From: Cristatella mucedo
Lineage: Eukaryota; Bryozoa; Phylactolaemata; Cristatellidae
DNA length: 64,000 bases
Assembly (NCBI GenBank): GCA_009760855.2
Contig: WPIO01000272.1
Coordinates: 1-64,000 of the forward strand
Reading direction: 5' to 3'
Below the pieces are notes generated by a model. The model worked only from the letters and a program-made list of their open reading frames with translations, was not told the DNA's origin and searched no databases. Both the position numbers and the translations under genes were made by a program. Below, piece after piece: positions 1 through 9,580 of the stretch (the stretch's first letter is position 1; the number at the start of each line of letters is the position of its first letter).

Positions 1-1284
1 TAAGGTTGAGGAGGCTGAATGCGGCACCGGACCTTGCCGCCAAAAACAAGTGTGAACACTCAAGCGAACGACGATTAGGCAGGCTCTAGGACGCAACTGT
101 CGTCAGACATATGACGCTATAGGTCAATCGTCGTGCAGCAGATGTGCAGCAGAAGCATGTAGAATTATGCCGGGCCGCAGCTTTAACGGGGACTTAGCCA
201 TCCTTTTGGGCAGGAATGCACAGGCGGAGAGCCGCAAAGGTCGACAGCCCTCATTTTAATACAGCCTTCGGCAGTTAGCAATTGTCATTCAAGCTTTGTG
301 AGATCGATTTGCAGTCGGTCACGATACGGTGGACGTGGGATAGAGGTCGGATATGAGCTTCATAAACCTGGACTGGTGCAAGAGAGTGAATTACAAAAGT
401 CGCTAAATTTTGAGGCTACGTGTCAAATACATAGTATGTGCAATTCTTTGCCGACTTTTTGTACCAGCTTTATTGTTAAGACTTCCAATAATGACAGATT
501 GCTTCAATACATTCAACTAATTTTCACAATTAGATAACTGCAAAACCAATCTCTCCAGATCTTGGGAAAGCATCCGCTAGTAGGATACGGGTGCTACGGG
601 GGTAGCCTACGAAAATTGGGTAAAAAACCAATTAATTTTTTTAGTGGTCTTATAAACGGCAAACATCTCAGGAATGCCATCCCAAATTTTGACGATCGAC
701 ATGTAACTGGAAAAATTTCAAAAAATCAAAGACCCAGATGTTGTCTAACCGGATATATACCGGAAGTGAGGAACTGTCGTTCTTTGTTATGATTTTCGCT
801 CAGATTTCTGCATGATTTGCTTAACCAGACCGATAAGTACATCAAATAATAACTTTTTCGCTATAAAAATAAAGTAAATAATGGTCATGAATAATTAATC
901 TATCTGTACAAGTAAGTTGTGTGGGGCACCTGCGAGGTCCGATTACAGTTGTAACATGTTCGACCGTGTAGCTATATGCAAGCTGCCTAGCTACGCAGCA
1001 GTCACTGGTGGTAACATCACGGCCAAAGCCTATTAATGCAACGAGTCTCTTGCCTGTATTGTTTCCATCAAAGATTCCAACATATTTGGATTATGACTGA
1101 ACCGGAAGTAAAAAAGGCGGCGTCCCCCCCCCCCCGGACGACTGTAAAGCTCTAGCATAATCGCGGGCAGGGAAAGCTGCAAACAGCTGTTGCTATGGAT
1201 GTTGACCTCTGAGCCGGATGCATACAGCCAATCCAACATCCACTCCGACCCATTGCATCTGCCGCCATTTCTTCTAACGGACAT
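1..1284. other. Undetermined DNA upstream of Mutator-type transposase
   Basis: No recognisable gene. Short ORFs here (for example 298-537) match no family I know and have no codon or motif support. A C homopolymer lies at about 1125-1136. The stretch just before 1285 may be the 5' untranslated part or terminal repeat of the DNA transposon that follows, but I could not match it convincingly to a repeat on the other side. Confidence 0.4.
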
Positions 1285-3149
1285 GTGGTGGACGTTCTCC
1301 AAACAGCTTCCAAGATGAATGGTTCAATGCAACGCTCGCGTCGTTCTGCAACTATTGGGCAGTGCACGGCTGGTGCTGAAAGTGCAGGCCGTGATGCAAC
1401 TCGAGTAAATGAAGTAGTTTCGGTGAGTAGTGTAGGGGAATCGAGCGGCCCTCGGAAACGTGGACGACCGCTGGTACTGCCGGTTAGACCCCCGGGTGGT
1501 GTCGCCACGCCCACACCCAAAAAACGACGGGTAGTGAAAGAGAAAGAAGAGAACGAGGGGAATAATTTTATTTGTGGAAATCGTATTTTTGATGTTGCCG
1601 CACTGGCTACGGCGTTGATGGCTTACGCTCGGTGCCCGGCCTGTAATTGCCAAGTCTATTGTAGGGAAACGGACCTAGTGGGTCTTGCGAGTACGCTTGT
1701 ACTTATATGTAGGAGCCGTATTTGCAAAAATAGTCAGGTTAACATGCCTTTCTATCCGTCCCCTAGCAGGGAAGAGATGAAAGCCTTGCGAGCTGCAAAT
1801 GAAGAAGACAGTGAGAAGATGATGGTTGCCAAGCAAGGTCGTGTAAGGTCGACAGAGCCTGAGCTGCCCCTGAACATTCAGGCAATTTATGCTGCTAGGA
1901 GCGTTGGGCTAGGAAGAGCAGGGGTTGAAAGACTTTTTGGGTTTGTAGATTTACCTCCCCCTATCCCATCTAAACGCTGCACCGATTGTGTGAAAGCAAT
2001 TGCAGCTGCAGCTACGCAAGAGGCTGAACTGTCAATGGTGAGTGCTGTAGAAGAGGAGAAGGCTTTGGCTGATTCGTGTGATATCACCATCGCCGTCGAT
2101 GGCACGTGGAGGACCCGCGGCTTTAAATCGAAGCATGGGGTAGCAACAGGCACTTCCCTTAAAACAGGAAAGGCACTAGATGCAGAAGTGCTCAGCTTAT
2201 CATGCAAGGTTTGTGCAGCTGGTAAGCGAGGAGAGCATGACTTCGATAAAAATATCTGTGGCACAAGTGGTGCAATGGAAGGGGAAGGGGCAAAACGTAT
2301 GTTTGAACGCTCGCTGGAAACCCGTGGTGCACGGTATGTTAGGTATCTAAGGGATGGTGATTCCAAAGCTTGACAAAGTGTAACCAAAGCCAAACCGTAT
2401 GGAGACAGAAATAACAAAACTGGAGTGTATAGCGCATGTCGGTAAGAGGCTGGGCACTGCTTTGCGAAACCTTAAAAGAAAGAAAGCGAAATACCCCGAG
2501 GTTAAGGGCGGGTTTGCTGGACAGGGTGGGCTAACTGGCCTCATAGCTAGTAGGTTGCAGCAACACTTTGCCCATGCGGTGAGAGAGAATACGAATAATC
2601 TAGAGGGCTTGAAGAAAGATGTATGGAAATCTTTTTACCATACTTTCTCCTTTAATCAGGAGCCAGATCATAGGTTCTGTACGAAAGGTGCGTCGTCTGA
2701 ATGTCCCTATGAGAAAGCTGTAGCAAGTAATACGGTTTATGACCATGCAAAATCAAGACATTACGTACTAAAACCAGGGATAAAACAAGCCGCAAAGGAT
2801 CTGTATGAGGATAAACTACCCGATGACCTTCTAAAAAAATGTTTGCATGGTCACACCCAAAACCATAATGAGTCTCCATAACCTGATCTGGACAGAGGCT
2901 CGAAAGACTGAATATTCAGGCTTGTCCGCAGTTCGAGTGGCAGTGGCTGATGCCTGTCTACAGAAGAATGAAGGGATGTGTGGTCGTATCCCAGTTTGCA
3001 GAAGGTTAGGCATTCCTGTGGGCAGGTATATGAGGTTGTTTATGAAGGATTACGACAGGGAATCCAAGAGAGCTAGTTTAGCAAAGGCGAAATACAACCT
3101 CAAGAACAAAGGTGCACGTAGGAAGCCTGTACCAAGGCAAAAAAAATGA
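1285..3149 (+). pseudogene. Broken Mutator-superfamily transposase (DNA transposon)
   Basis: The first ORF (1285-2373, 362 codons) has an AT-hook-like RKRGRP at residues 57-62, a basic PKKRR at 78-82 likely to act as a nuclear signal, and a cysteine cluster C117-C120-C122-C126 that may bind zinc. A first catalytic Asp lies in IAVDGTWRTRGF (D272) and a second in RYLRDGDSK (357-359). This order matches the Mutator-like transposase family of animals, a cut-and-paste DDE enzyme. The reading is broken by a stop at 2371-2373 and a shift into the frame of 2399-2881, which carries ITKLECIAHVGKRLGTALR and the conserved KTQN-like block (TQNHNES) holding the third acidic residue. A second shift at about 2860 leads into 2847-3149, a basic C-terminus. 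It is therefore inactive. Terminal inverted repeats were not found, so element borders are unknown. The family call is from motif memory, not a search. Confidence 0.75.
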
Positions 3150-4341
3150 TAAGGCATACTGCTCAGGTAATGGATCATTTATGTAGATAATTAGAAAGCC
3201 TCGAGAAAGTAAGCCGAGTTGCTCACGTGCCTGTCTGCCACTGTATACTGTCCGAGCTGAACAGAACGACTGCCTTTTTCAAGGCAATTGTCGGTTTGTG
3301 CATTATGCAGCTTCTGTTTCAAATATATGCCAGCATTATTGGTCTCTTGGTTGTCGGTTGTCTTTGTTAGCACTAGCCAAAACTTCCGATTTTGGCTATG
3401 GAGGCTGCAATGATGGATGCTGGCAAAACGTTGTCAAAGCACAACTTTCATCACTATCGATGAATGCTGAGACTCTGAGCTCCTCCATAAAGTTAAATAA
3501 ACATCATCTGCAACTGCATTCACCACTTAATGCAACACGGACTTCCACTTACTACTTGTTCATTCTTGGTCATTGCAGTTGCTTGTTACCACTGTTTTCC
3601 TTATAAATTTACAGCTTCGTCAAAACTCGGCCGATCGGTGTGAAATTCGAATTACATGCTCTTAAGTATGTGTTTCGATGTTGTATGGCAACAAATATAG
3701 TAACACTCTTGTTATTCGTCGCCTACATGTTTTGGCAGGTTAAGGTGGCTTCTGTGAGGCTGTCACAGCAGTAGTACTTTGTACCTGGTAAATTGTACAA
3801 CTTGGTCGATACTAGGCCGATCTGTCTGAAACTTGGAATATAGGTGGAGCTCACCTGTCTCGACGTTCTCCCCCTGTGCATCTATGCATGATGGGTGTGT
3901 ATGCATATAATGTGCCTGTCACAGTGTCCGTGGGCTGTGTTCGTGATGACAGTCAATAGTTTGAGATATAATTTTTTTTAATTTTTTGTGGGGGGCGAGC
4001 GTCCAGTCGAGTGTCTTGCATTTTTTGAGCGGTTTGCCATATTTCTACAATGACTTTTTAAATCTCTTTTAACGTGAAAAATGTGGACCTGCAATTGAGC
4101 TGCAGTGCTATACGTGACCTTGGACTTTTACAGGTCATCAGAAGGTCAAAACTGCAGCTATGTCACATCAAACGATAGCTAATGTTCCAGTGTTATGTAA
4201 TACCAGTGTTCTTCGTGCCAATTTTCATGCTATTCAGGTCACTAGTCTTCGTACGATATTTAATAAATGTGCTTTTGGGGTAAAACTCCCTCTATTGGTG
4301 GCCATTTTGGAAGATAACTCCCAATACTGGCCGACTTACCC
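3150..4341. other. Non-coding DNA, probably transposon 3' part and flank
   Basis: AT-rich with no supported gene. Two related 40-base phrases, at about 3612-3650 and 3800-3840 (both containing GGCCGATC), suggest internal repetition. The stretch may include the 3' untranslated region and right end of the Mutator-type element. No clear terminal inverted repeat was seen. Confidence 0.35.
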
Positions 4342-4391
4342 CCTTTAGCAACTACTGCCCAGTCTCCCTTCTACCATTCCTATTAAAGACA

Positions 4392-5153
4392 ATGGAACTG
4401 GTCGTGGCAGACCAGCTGACCTCATATATCGAAACCTCACACCTTGGTAGTAAGTCCCAGTCTGGCTTTAGAGCTAATCACTCCACCGATTCCGCATTGC
4501 TTAGGGTATACAACGACCTACTTAGGAATGCAGACATAGGTAGAGTGTCTCTGCTTGTTTTGCTTAATCTTTCGGCAGCTTTTGATACCATCGATCACAA
4601 AGTTCTTCTAGAGCGCCTCTCATCTCGCCTGGGCACCACTGGCACTGCTCTGCAGTGGTTCAGGTCCTATCTCAGTGGGAGACTCCAGAGTATTGACGTG
4701 AATGGACAAAGATCATTTGAAGTACCTCTGAAATATGGAGTACCTCAGGGCTCCGTGCTAGGTCCGGTTCTTTTCACGATTTATACTCTCCCTCTTGCTA
4801 AAGTGATTGCCAAGCACAATCTAGGCTTTCACTTCTATGCCGATGACACTCAGTTGTACCTTTGCTTTTATCCCCCCCAGCCTTCGAGCACCTCACATTC
4901 TCTAAACTCAATTGCTGCATGCATTGATGACATTCGCACATGGTTGGCAGCAAATTTTCTAAAACTAAACGATGATAAAACTAACTTACTAGTTATGGGC
5001 GAACCCAGTGTGATTCAGAAATTGAAAAAGCTGCCTCTCAAAATTGGCTCTGCCTGCTTATTTCGAGTGGAATCAACTCGGAACCTAGGTGTCATATTCC
5101 AAAGCGACCTCTCGCTAGACGACCATATCAGCTCCACAGTCAAATCTGCATAG
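4392..5153 (+). pseudogene. Family A reverse transcriptase fragment
   Basis: The longest surviving frame of the family A polymerase, 253 codons. It contains [36 protein letters not shown] (first catalytic Asp region), [17 protein letters not shown] and [14 protein letters not shown] (YADD catalytic pair), in the order and spacing of L2/CR1 reverse transcriptases. It copies element RNA at a nicked target. The frame ends at a TAG (5151-5153) where the next residues would continue into the conserved C-terminal region. Further in-frame stops follow near 5252 and 5385, so this copy is dead. The first Met is internal to the domain and is not a genuine start. Confidence 0.85.
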
Positions 5154-5560
5154 TTTCAGCTTCACAACATTGCTAAAATTCGGGCTTGTTTGGATAGGGA
5201 TACCTCGCCCAAGTTTGTCCATGCATTCGTGACATCCGGTCTTGACTTCTGAAACTCACTGCTTACTGGCCTACCAGCATGTGCGATCAGGCAATTGCAG
5301 CTGGTGCAAAACTCTGCAGCTAGGCTTGTCTGTCGTGAGCGACTCAGTTGCCACATTACTCCACTTCTCGCCGACCTGCACTAGCTACCAGTCAAGCAAC
5401 GGATTGACGTCAAGGTTTTGTCACTCACTTTTAGGTCCCTTCATTCTATGGCTCCAGCCTATCTCTCCGACATACTCCCCCATCAGGCCAAGCATCGTAC
5501 CACCTGCTTTTCGCTATCCAACAGTCTAGAAATACCTCGTACAAACCTTAAATCCTTTAA

Positions 5561-6887
5561 TGTATCTCCGTCAGTAACTCATCAAAGTCATAAAGACCAT
5601 GTGGGCGTTACGCAGGAGAGTTTTGTATAGCACACTCACAGCCTAAGCGGCTTTCGGTACGCATTCGATAGCCAACAGACTTCGTCTCACGCAACAAAGA
5701 GAAAGTGGGAAGCATAGCAGAGTTAGGAGAGCAGTTGAGGTAGAGAGTAGCATAGAAGTAGCAGCTCAGGACAGCTGAAAAAGATGTGCCATAGTCGGCA
5801 GTTGGAGAGTAGATGTCGTTGCGTAAGAATTGTGGAAGCGAGTTCCACAGTCTAGGACCTGCAGAGCTACAGCTTCTGTCGCCAACGGTCTTTAAGCAGA
5901 GAAAAGGGAAAGCTAATTTATTGTCCACATAGGACCTGAGGGCGCGAACAGGCTGAAACTTATGCAGCAGTTCAGCTAGGTACGAAGGAGCCAAGCCGTG
6001 GCTGGCCTTGTGGGTCAGTGTAAGAACTTTGCTCTGTATCCTTTGCTCAACCGGCAACCATTCTAGCTCTTTCAGCAAAGGTGACACATGGTCAAACCGC
6101 TGGGACTTGAAGACCAGCCTTGCAGCCATATTCATAGTCAGCTGTAGTGTCATAATAGCTTTCTTTGGTAGCACAGCCAAAAGGGAATTACAATAATCAA
6201 GCCGAGATAGAACTAAAGAGCTAGTTAAATTTTTTACAAGACACTGAGGGAGACAGCTTCTAATCTTGGATAGGGATCGGATGTGATGGCTAGCTGTAGA
6301 GGCAGTCTTCTGAATGAAGCTTTTGAAATTGAGCCAGCTGTCGAACACGACACCTAGATTACGAGCATGTGGTGAAGGTCGCACAATAGCATCACCTATT
6401 AGAACAGCAAAGCCTTTTAATCCAGCCACACGCTTAGGGTGTCCTATGAGAAGCAGTTCGGTTTTATTGTCATTTAATTTCAGGAAGTTTTCTGACATCC
6501 AGGATCGAATATCGGCAAGGCAAGCATTCAGTTTCTCAGTTGCTGCAGCAGATTCCGACGGTTCAAATGACAAATACAACTGAGTATCGTCAGCATAGAA
6601 GTGATATCCTATTCCATGGGCCTTAATCACTTTTCCCAGAGGTTGCGTATAAATGGAGAGCAACAAGGGACCAAGTACAGACCCTTGAGGGACTCCACAG
6701 GTGACCCTTCTCATGTCTGAGACCTGACCCCCACACGACACGGTTTGAATACGATGAGACAAGTGTGATTTAAACCAAGCCAGTGCTTCGTCTGCCAGAC
6801 CGATCGTTGTTCTCAATCGTTCAAGCAGAACTAATGCCAAATACAATGGATTTACTGAGTATCGTCAGCATAGAAGTGATATCCTAT
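5561..6887 (-). mobile_element. LINE family B copy inserted into family A; unusual 5' junction
   Basis: Minus-strand, 5'-truncated family B LINE. Its 3' end, at the left, begins with the family B terminal block (TGTATCTCCGTCAGTAACTC), though the TAATG-type tail seen elsewhere is almost absent. The upstream end stops within the RT domain at about 6840. Then 6846-6887 carries a second copy of an internal family B stretch (compare 6573-6613) in the same orientation, with an extra 7-8 bases inside it, before family A resumes. The filler fits template switching during target-primed reverse transcription. No clear target-site duplication was seen. Confidence 0.85.
5608..6846 (-). CDS. Family B reverse transcriptase C-terminal part (partial)
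   Basis: An uninterrupted 412-codon frame running to the family's natural stop (ends AIQNSPA). It contains [19 protein letters not shown] and [16 protein letters not shown], followed by the thumb/C-terminal region ([17 protein letters not shown]-like, then [11 protein letters not shown]) that L2/CR1 proteins share. The N-terminal RT motifs and the whole endonuclease are missing because of 5' truncation, so it cannot be active. The displayed Met is not an original start; its first residues come from the rearranged junction. Confidence 0.85.
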   Translation of the reverse strand: MYLALVLLERLRTTIGLADEALAWFKSHLSHRIQTVSCGGQVSDMRRVTCGVPQGSVLGPLLLSIYTQPLGKVIKAHGIGYHFYADDTQLYLSFEPSESAAATEKLNACLADIRSWMSENFLKLNDNKTELLLIGHPKRVAGLKGFAVLIGDAIVRPSPHARNLGVVFDSWLNFKSFIQKTASTASHHIRSLSKIRSCLPQCLVKNLTSSLVLSRLDYCNSLLAVLPKKAIMTLQLTMNMAARLVFKSQRFDHVSPLLKELEWLPVEQRIQSKVLTLTHKASHGLAPSYLAELLHKFQPVRALRSYVDNKLAFPFLCLKTVGDRSCSSAGPRLWNSLPQFLRNDIYSPTADYGTSFSAVLSCYFYATLYLNCSPNSAMLPTFSLLRETKSVGYRMRTESRLGCECAIQNSPA

Positions 6888-7258
6888 TAGAGACCGTGCA
6901 TTTAGTTCGTATGCTAGCAAAGCCTGGAACTCCCTCCCGACCTGCGTCAGAACATCTTCTGACCTGACCACATTTAAGAGTAACTTAAAAACACGTATTT
7001 AGGACAGCATTTAGGGGGTCCATGTGATTCGTCCCTGATGTGTGATGTGCTGACACTGAGCATGCTGCCACTAACCACATTTGCATGCTGACCCTGTGCA
7101 TGTCACCCTAACCATATTAATTTTGTTTGTTTTTAAAGCATGATTTTACTTACCATTCAATTGAATTTCATTTTGCAGCAAATGTAAAGCGCCTAGAAAG
7201 AGATTAAGTTCACCGAGGGCGCTTTATCAAGTGCATCATTATAATGATTATTATCATT

Positions 7259-7586
7259 ATCTAAAGCAACATAGAGACAGTGGGAAGCATAGCAGAGTCA
7301 GGAGAGCAGGTGAGGTAGTGAGTAGCATGGAGGTAGCAGCTCAGAACAGCTGAAAAGGATGAGCCATAGTCGGTAGCAGGAGAGTAGTAGTCGTTGAGTA
7401 AGAATTGTGGAAGCGAGTTCCACAGTCTAGGACATGCAGAGCTAAAGCTCCAGTCGGCAACGATCTTTAAGCAGAGGACTGGAACAGCAAATTGATTGTC
7501 CACACAGAACCTGAGGTTGTGAACAGGCTGAAACTGGTGCAGCAGTTGAGCTAGGTACGAAGTAGCCAAGCCGTGGCAGGCCTTGT
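7259..7586 (-). mobile_element. Family B LINE fragment, C-terminal region
   Basis: A minus-strand segment encoding [15 protein letters not shown], then [16 protein letters not shown] and the stretch ending MLPTVSMLL, all clearly family B but more diverged than the copies at 5.6 and 26 kb. It lacks the last 20 or so codons and the 3' untranslated region. It abuts the family A tail at 7258. The missing 3' part may be the plus-strand fragment at 8196-8310 (see findings). Confidence 0.75.
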
Positions 7587-8195
7587 CGAGAGGGGTCAGC
7601 CGGGATGGCCGGGTACCAGTAGTTGATGGTTTGCTAGGTGCCGAGCTGGCGGCAGTAATAGCAGCTGCTTGTGACGTCCGGAAGTCGATCTTGGGGTCTG
7701 GGAGGTGCTAGCTGGAGGTGGTGTCTTGGCGGGGCACGACGAGGACCTGCCAGCTTCGCCCTTAGAGCTCAGCCTCTGACGTACATTAATTCACTTAACT
7801 CGCTAGTTATGTGTGTCAGCCTGACAGCAGACGCCCGAGGCAATCGCTGTGGATGAGACTCTCGAGGCACAGGTAGAACAGGAGACGTTGGAGCAGGATT
7901 TGTGTGACGTGCTCACTGTCAGGGGGACGTGGGATCAGAGGTGTTATGGTTGAGGGGGTGCGAAAATAGAGGTAGTTTATCGTTAGCTGGGCACAGCTCT
8001 GACGGCTGTAGCATGAGCTAGCCATATCAGGAGGTCGGCCTTGTTTACTGGGAGGCGAAATGTGAAGGCAGCGTCATGGGGTGCAAGACGTCCACCGGTC
8101 AGCTACAGGCCGCGAGGGCTTAACCTCTGCTGGATATTATTACTCATGTCACCAGTGCCAGGTGCCAATACAATCAGTCAGTTTGTGCTTTCTAT
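7587..8195. other. GC-rich segment between two family B fragments
   Basis: About 610 bp with higher GC than its surroundings and no recognisable coding motif. It separates a minus-strand and a plus-strand piece of family B whose internal break points nearly coincide. It may be a later insertion or filler. Short ORFs on both strands look like chance frames. Confidence 0.4.
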
Positions 8196-8312
8196 GTACC
8201 GAATGGGTACCGAAAGCCGATTAGGCTTTGAGTGTGCTATACAAAACTCCCCGCCTAACACTCACATAGTCATCGTGGCCTTGTGGAGTTACAGACCGAG
8301 ATAAATTATATT
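8196..8312 (+). mobile_element. Family B LINE 3' end fragment
   Basis: Begins at the codons for [19 protein letters not shown], matching the last residues of family B ORF2 ([20 protein letters not shown]). It continues through the 3' untranslated block (about CTTGTGGAGTTACAGACCGA) into a degenerate AT tail. It is plus strand, opposite to the neighbouring 7259-7586 piece. Confidence 0.75.
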
Positions 8313-9580
8313 ACTTAACTCTTTAGTATCTGAAGTCCGACATCTCGTTGCTATCTGCACCAGAATACGAACGCCTCACACTGTCGCCGCTGCAGGCCGC
8401 CCCAGCCGTGGCTCGGTGTTCTTCCAAGGGTGACACTTCCGAGAGTCGAAGCGAACGGCTGCACGTGATGGCGTCTCTCGGGCGTGAGGGAGAGTTATTG
8501 TGAGCTTGGGAGGTGGCGAAGTCGCCCGCTTATCTTGCCGGCACATCATTCATTTGCGAGACTAGAGTCTCGTCTCGAAGGCGAGACTCCGACGTGCCTT
8601 TCGCCTGAGACAAAGGGCACGTTCTTTGTTCGCGAGACTGGAGCTGCCCTTCGCCTCTCGTCGGACGTTCGACTGCGAAAGACACGAGAGCCCTTTGGAA
8701 TGCGATCGCCAGATCGTGCAATGCCGAACTTTTCGTAGAGCTCTCCCGGCGGCCTAATTGGGTCAGCTTTCTAACCGGAACTCTCTCTACTGGCCGCAAC
8801 GACAGTGTCCATCAGCAGGCACATGCCTGTAGCTCAATCTCTGCTACGATCTTCGGCCGCAAGTGGAAGTGCTGCGACGATGGCTAAGGAGACGAGTGCT
8901 GCTGCAGGGTGCGTGCTCGTGAGCCGAGTCTGGCTGGCAGGGCGAGCTCACAGGGGTCAGCCGCTGCCTGGCGGGACGTGACCACTGCGTTCGTTCGAGG
9001 AAGATGGTCGCTTCGGCGAGCCGAAGGCTGGAGGAGTAAAGTGAAGTAGAAGCCAGGTTATTATATGGTCACATTGTGTGAGCACCAAGGCAGCATAGAC
9101 TTTGGATGTGCTAGAAAACGGAGCTGGGCAACACCAACTTTCTTATTATCTTAGATTTTTTTCGTATATTGTTATTAGATATACAGACACCTAATGTAAT
9201 ATGCTTAAAGTAAAATGCTTCTTTGCCCGACTGACTAGGCCTCAAATGGCTTGGCAGCGACCTGCAAACCGAAAGTTCTCACCCCTGGAAACTTCCTGCA
9301 CAGCCCTCATGTAGAGGACGATAAATAAATCATTTCACCTTAACGTCACTATAGCTGTGCGTCCATGAAGCTTTACTGATTCGTTTAGCTTCTCGCCGCA
9401 CCCCTGATGTTTTGGCACTACTAAGTACTGTAATGGTCACCAAACCTGGCCGTGCAGGGCAGTGACATATATTTTCCTGCTAACCACAAGGTCTCATTCA
9501 TCTGGTACGATCGCTTGACCCATACCCCTAGCTACACGACTTGAGTTGAGTGTGCACACTTACGACGGATAGATTTCCGT
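8313..9580. other. GC-rich, then AT-rich undetermined DNA
   Basis: 8313-9060 is markedly GC-rich and contains repeated GCGAGACT/GAGACT phrases (around 8560-8650), giving local self-complementarity. No protein family is recognisable in its ORFs (for example 8484-8738 plus, 8530-8799 minus). 9060-9580 returns to AT-rich DNA with nothing I can name. A promoter-like CpG-rich region is possible, but nothing shows it. Confidence 0.35.

Larger units (their letters stand above)
4342..7258 (+). mobile_element. LINE family A (L2/CR1 group), 5'-truncated, split by a family B LINE
   Basis: Family A starts abruptly at about 4342 inside the reverse-transcriptase region (NYCPVSLLPF), so the copy is 5'-truncated. 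It runs to about 5560, is cut by a minus-strand family B element (about 5561-6887), and resumes at about 6888 with the family A 3' untranslated region. It ends in the family hallmark: a block near AAAGCGCCTAGAAAGAGATT (around 7186) followed by irregular ATT/ATC repeats. Comparison with the uninterrupted copy at 14.36-15.2 kb shows the same sequence joined directly across the break, which supports the nesting. The L2/CR1 assignment rests on RT motifs ([30 protein letters not shown]). Confidence 0.85.
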
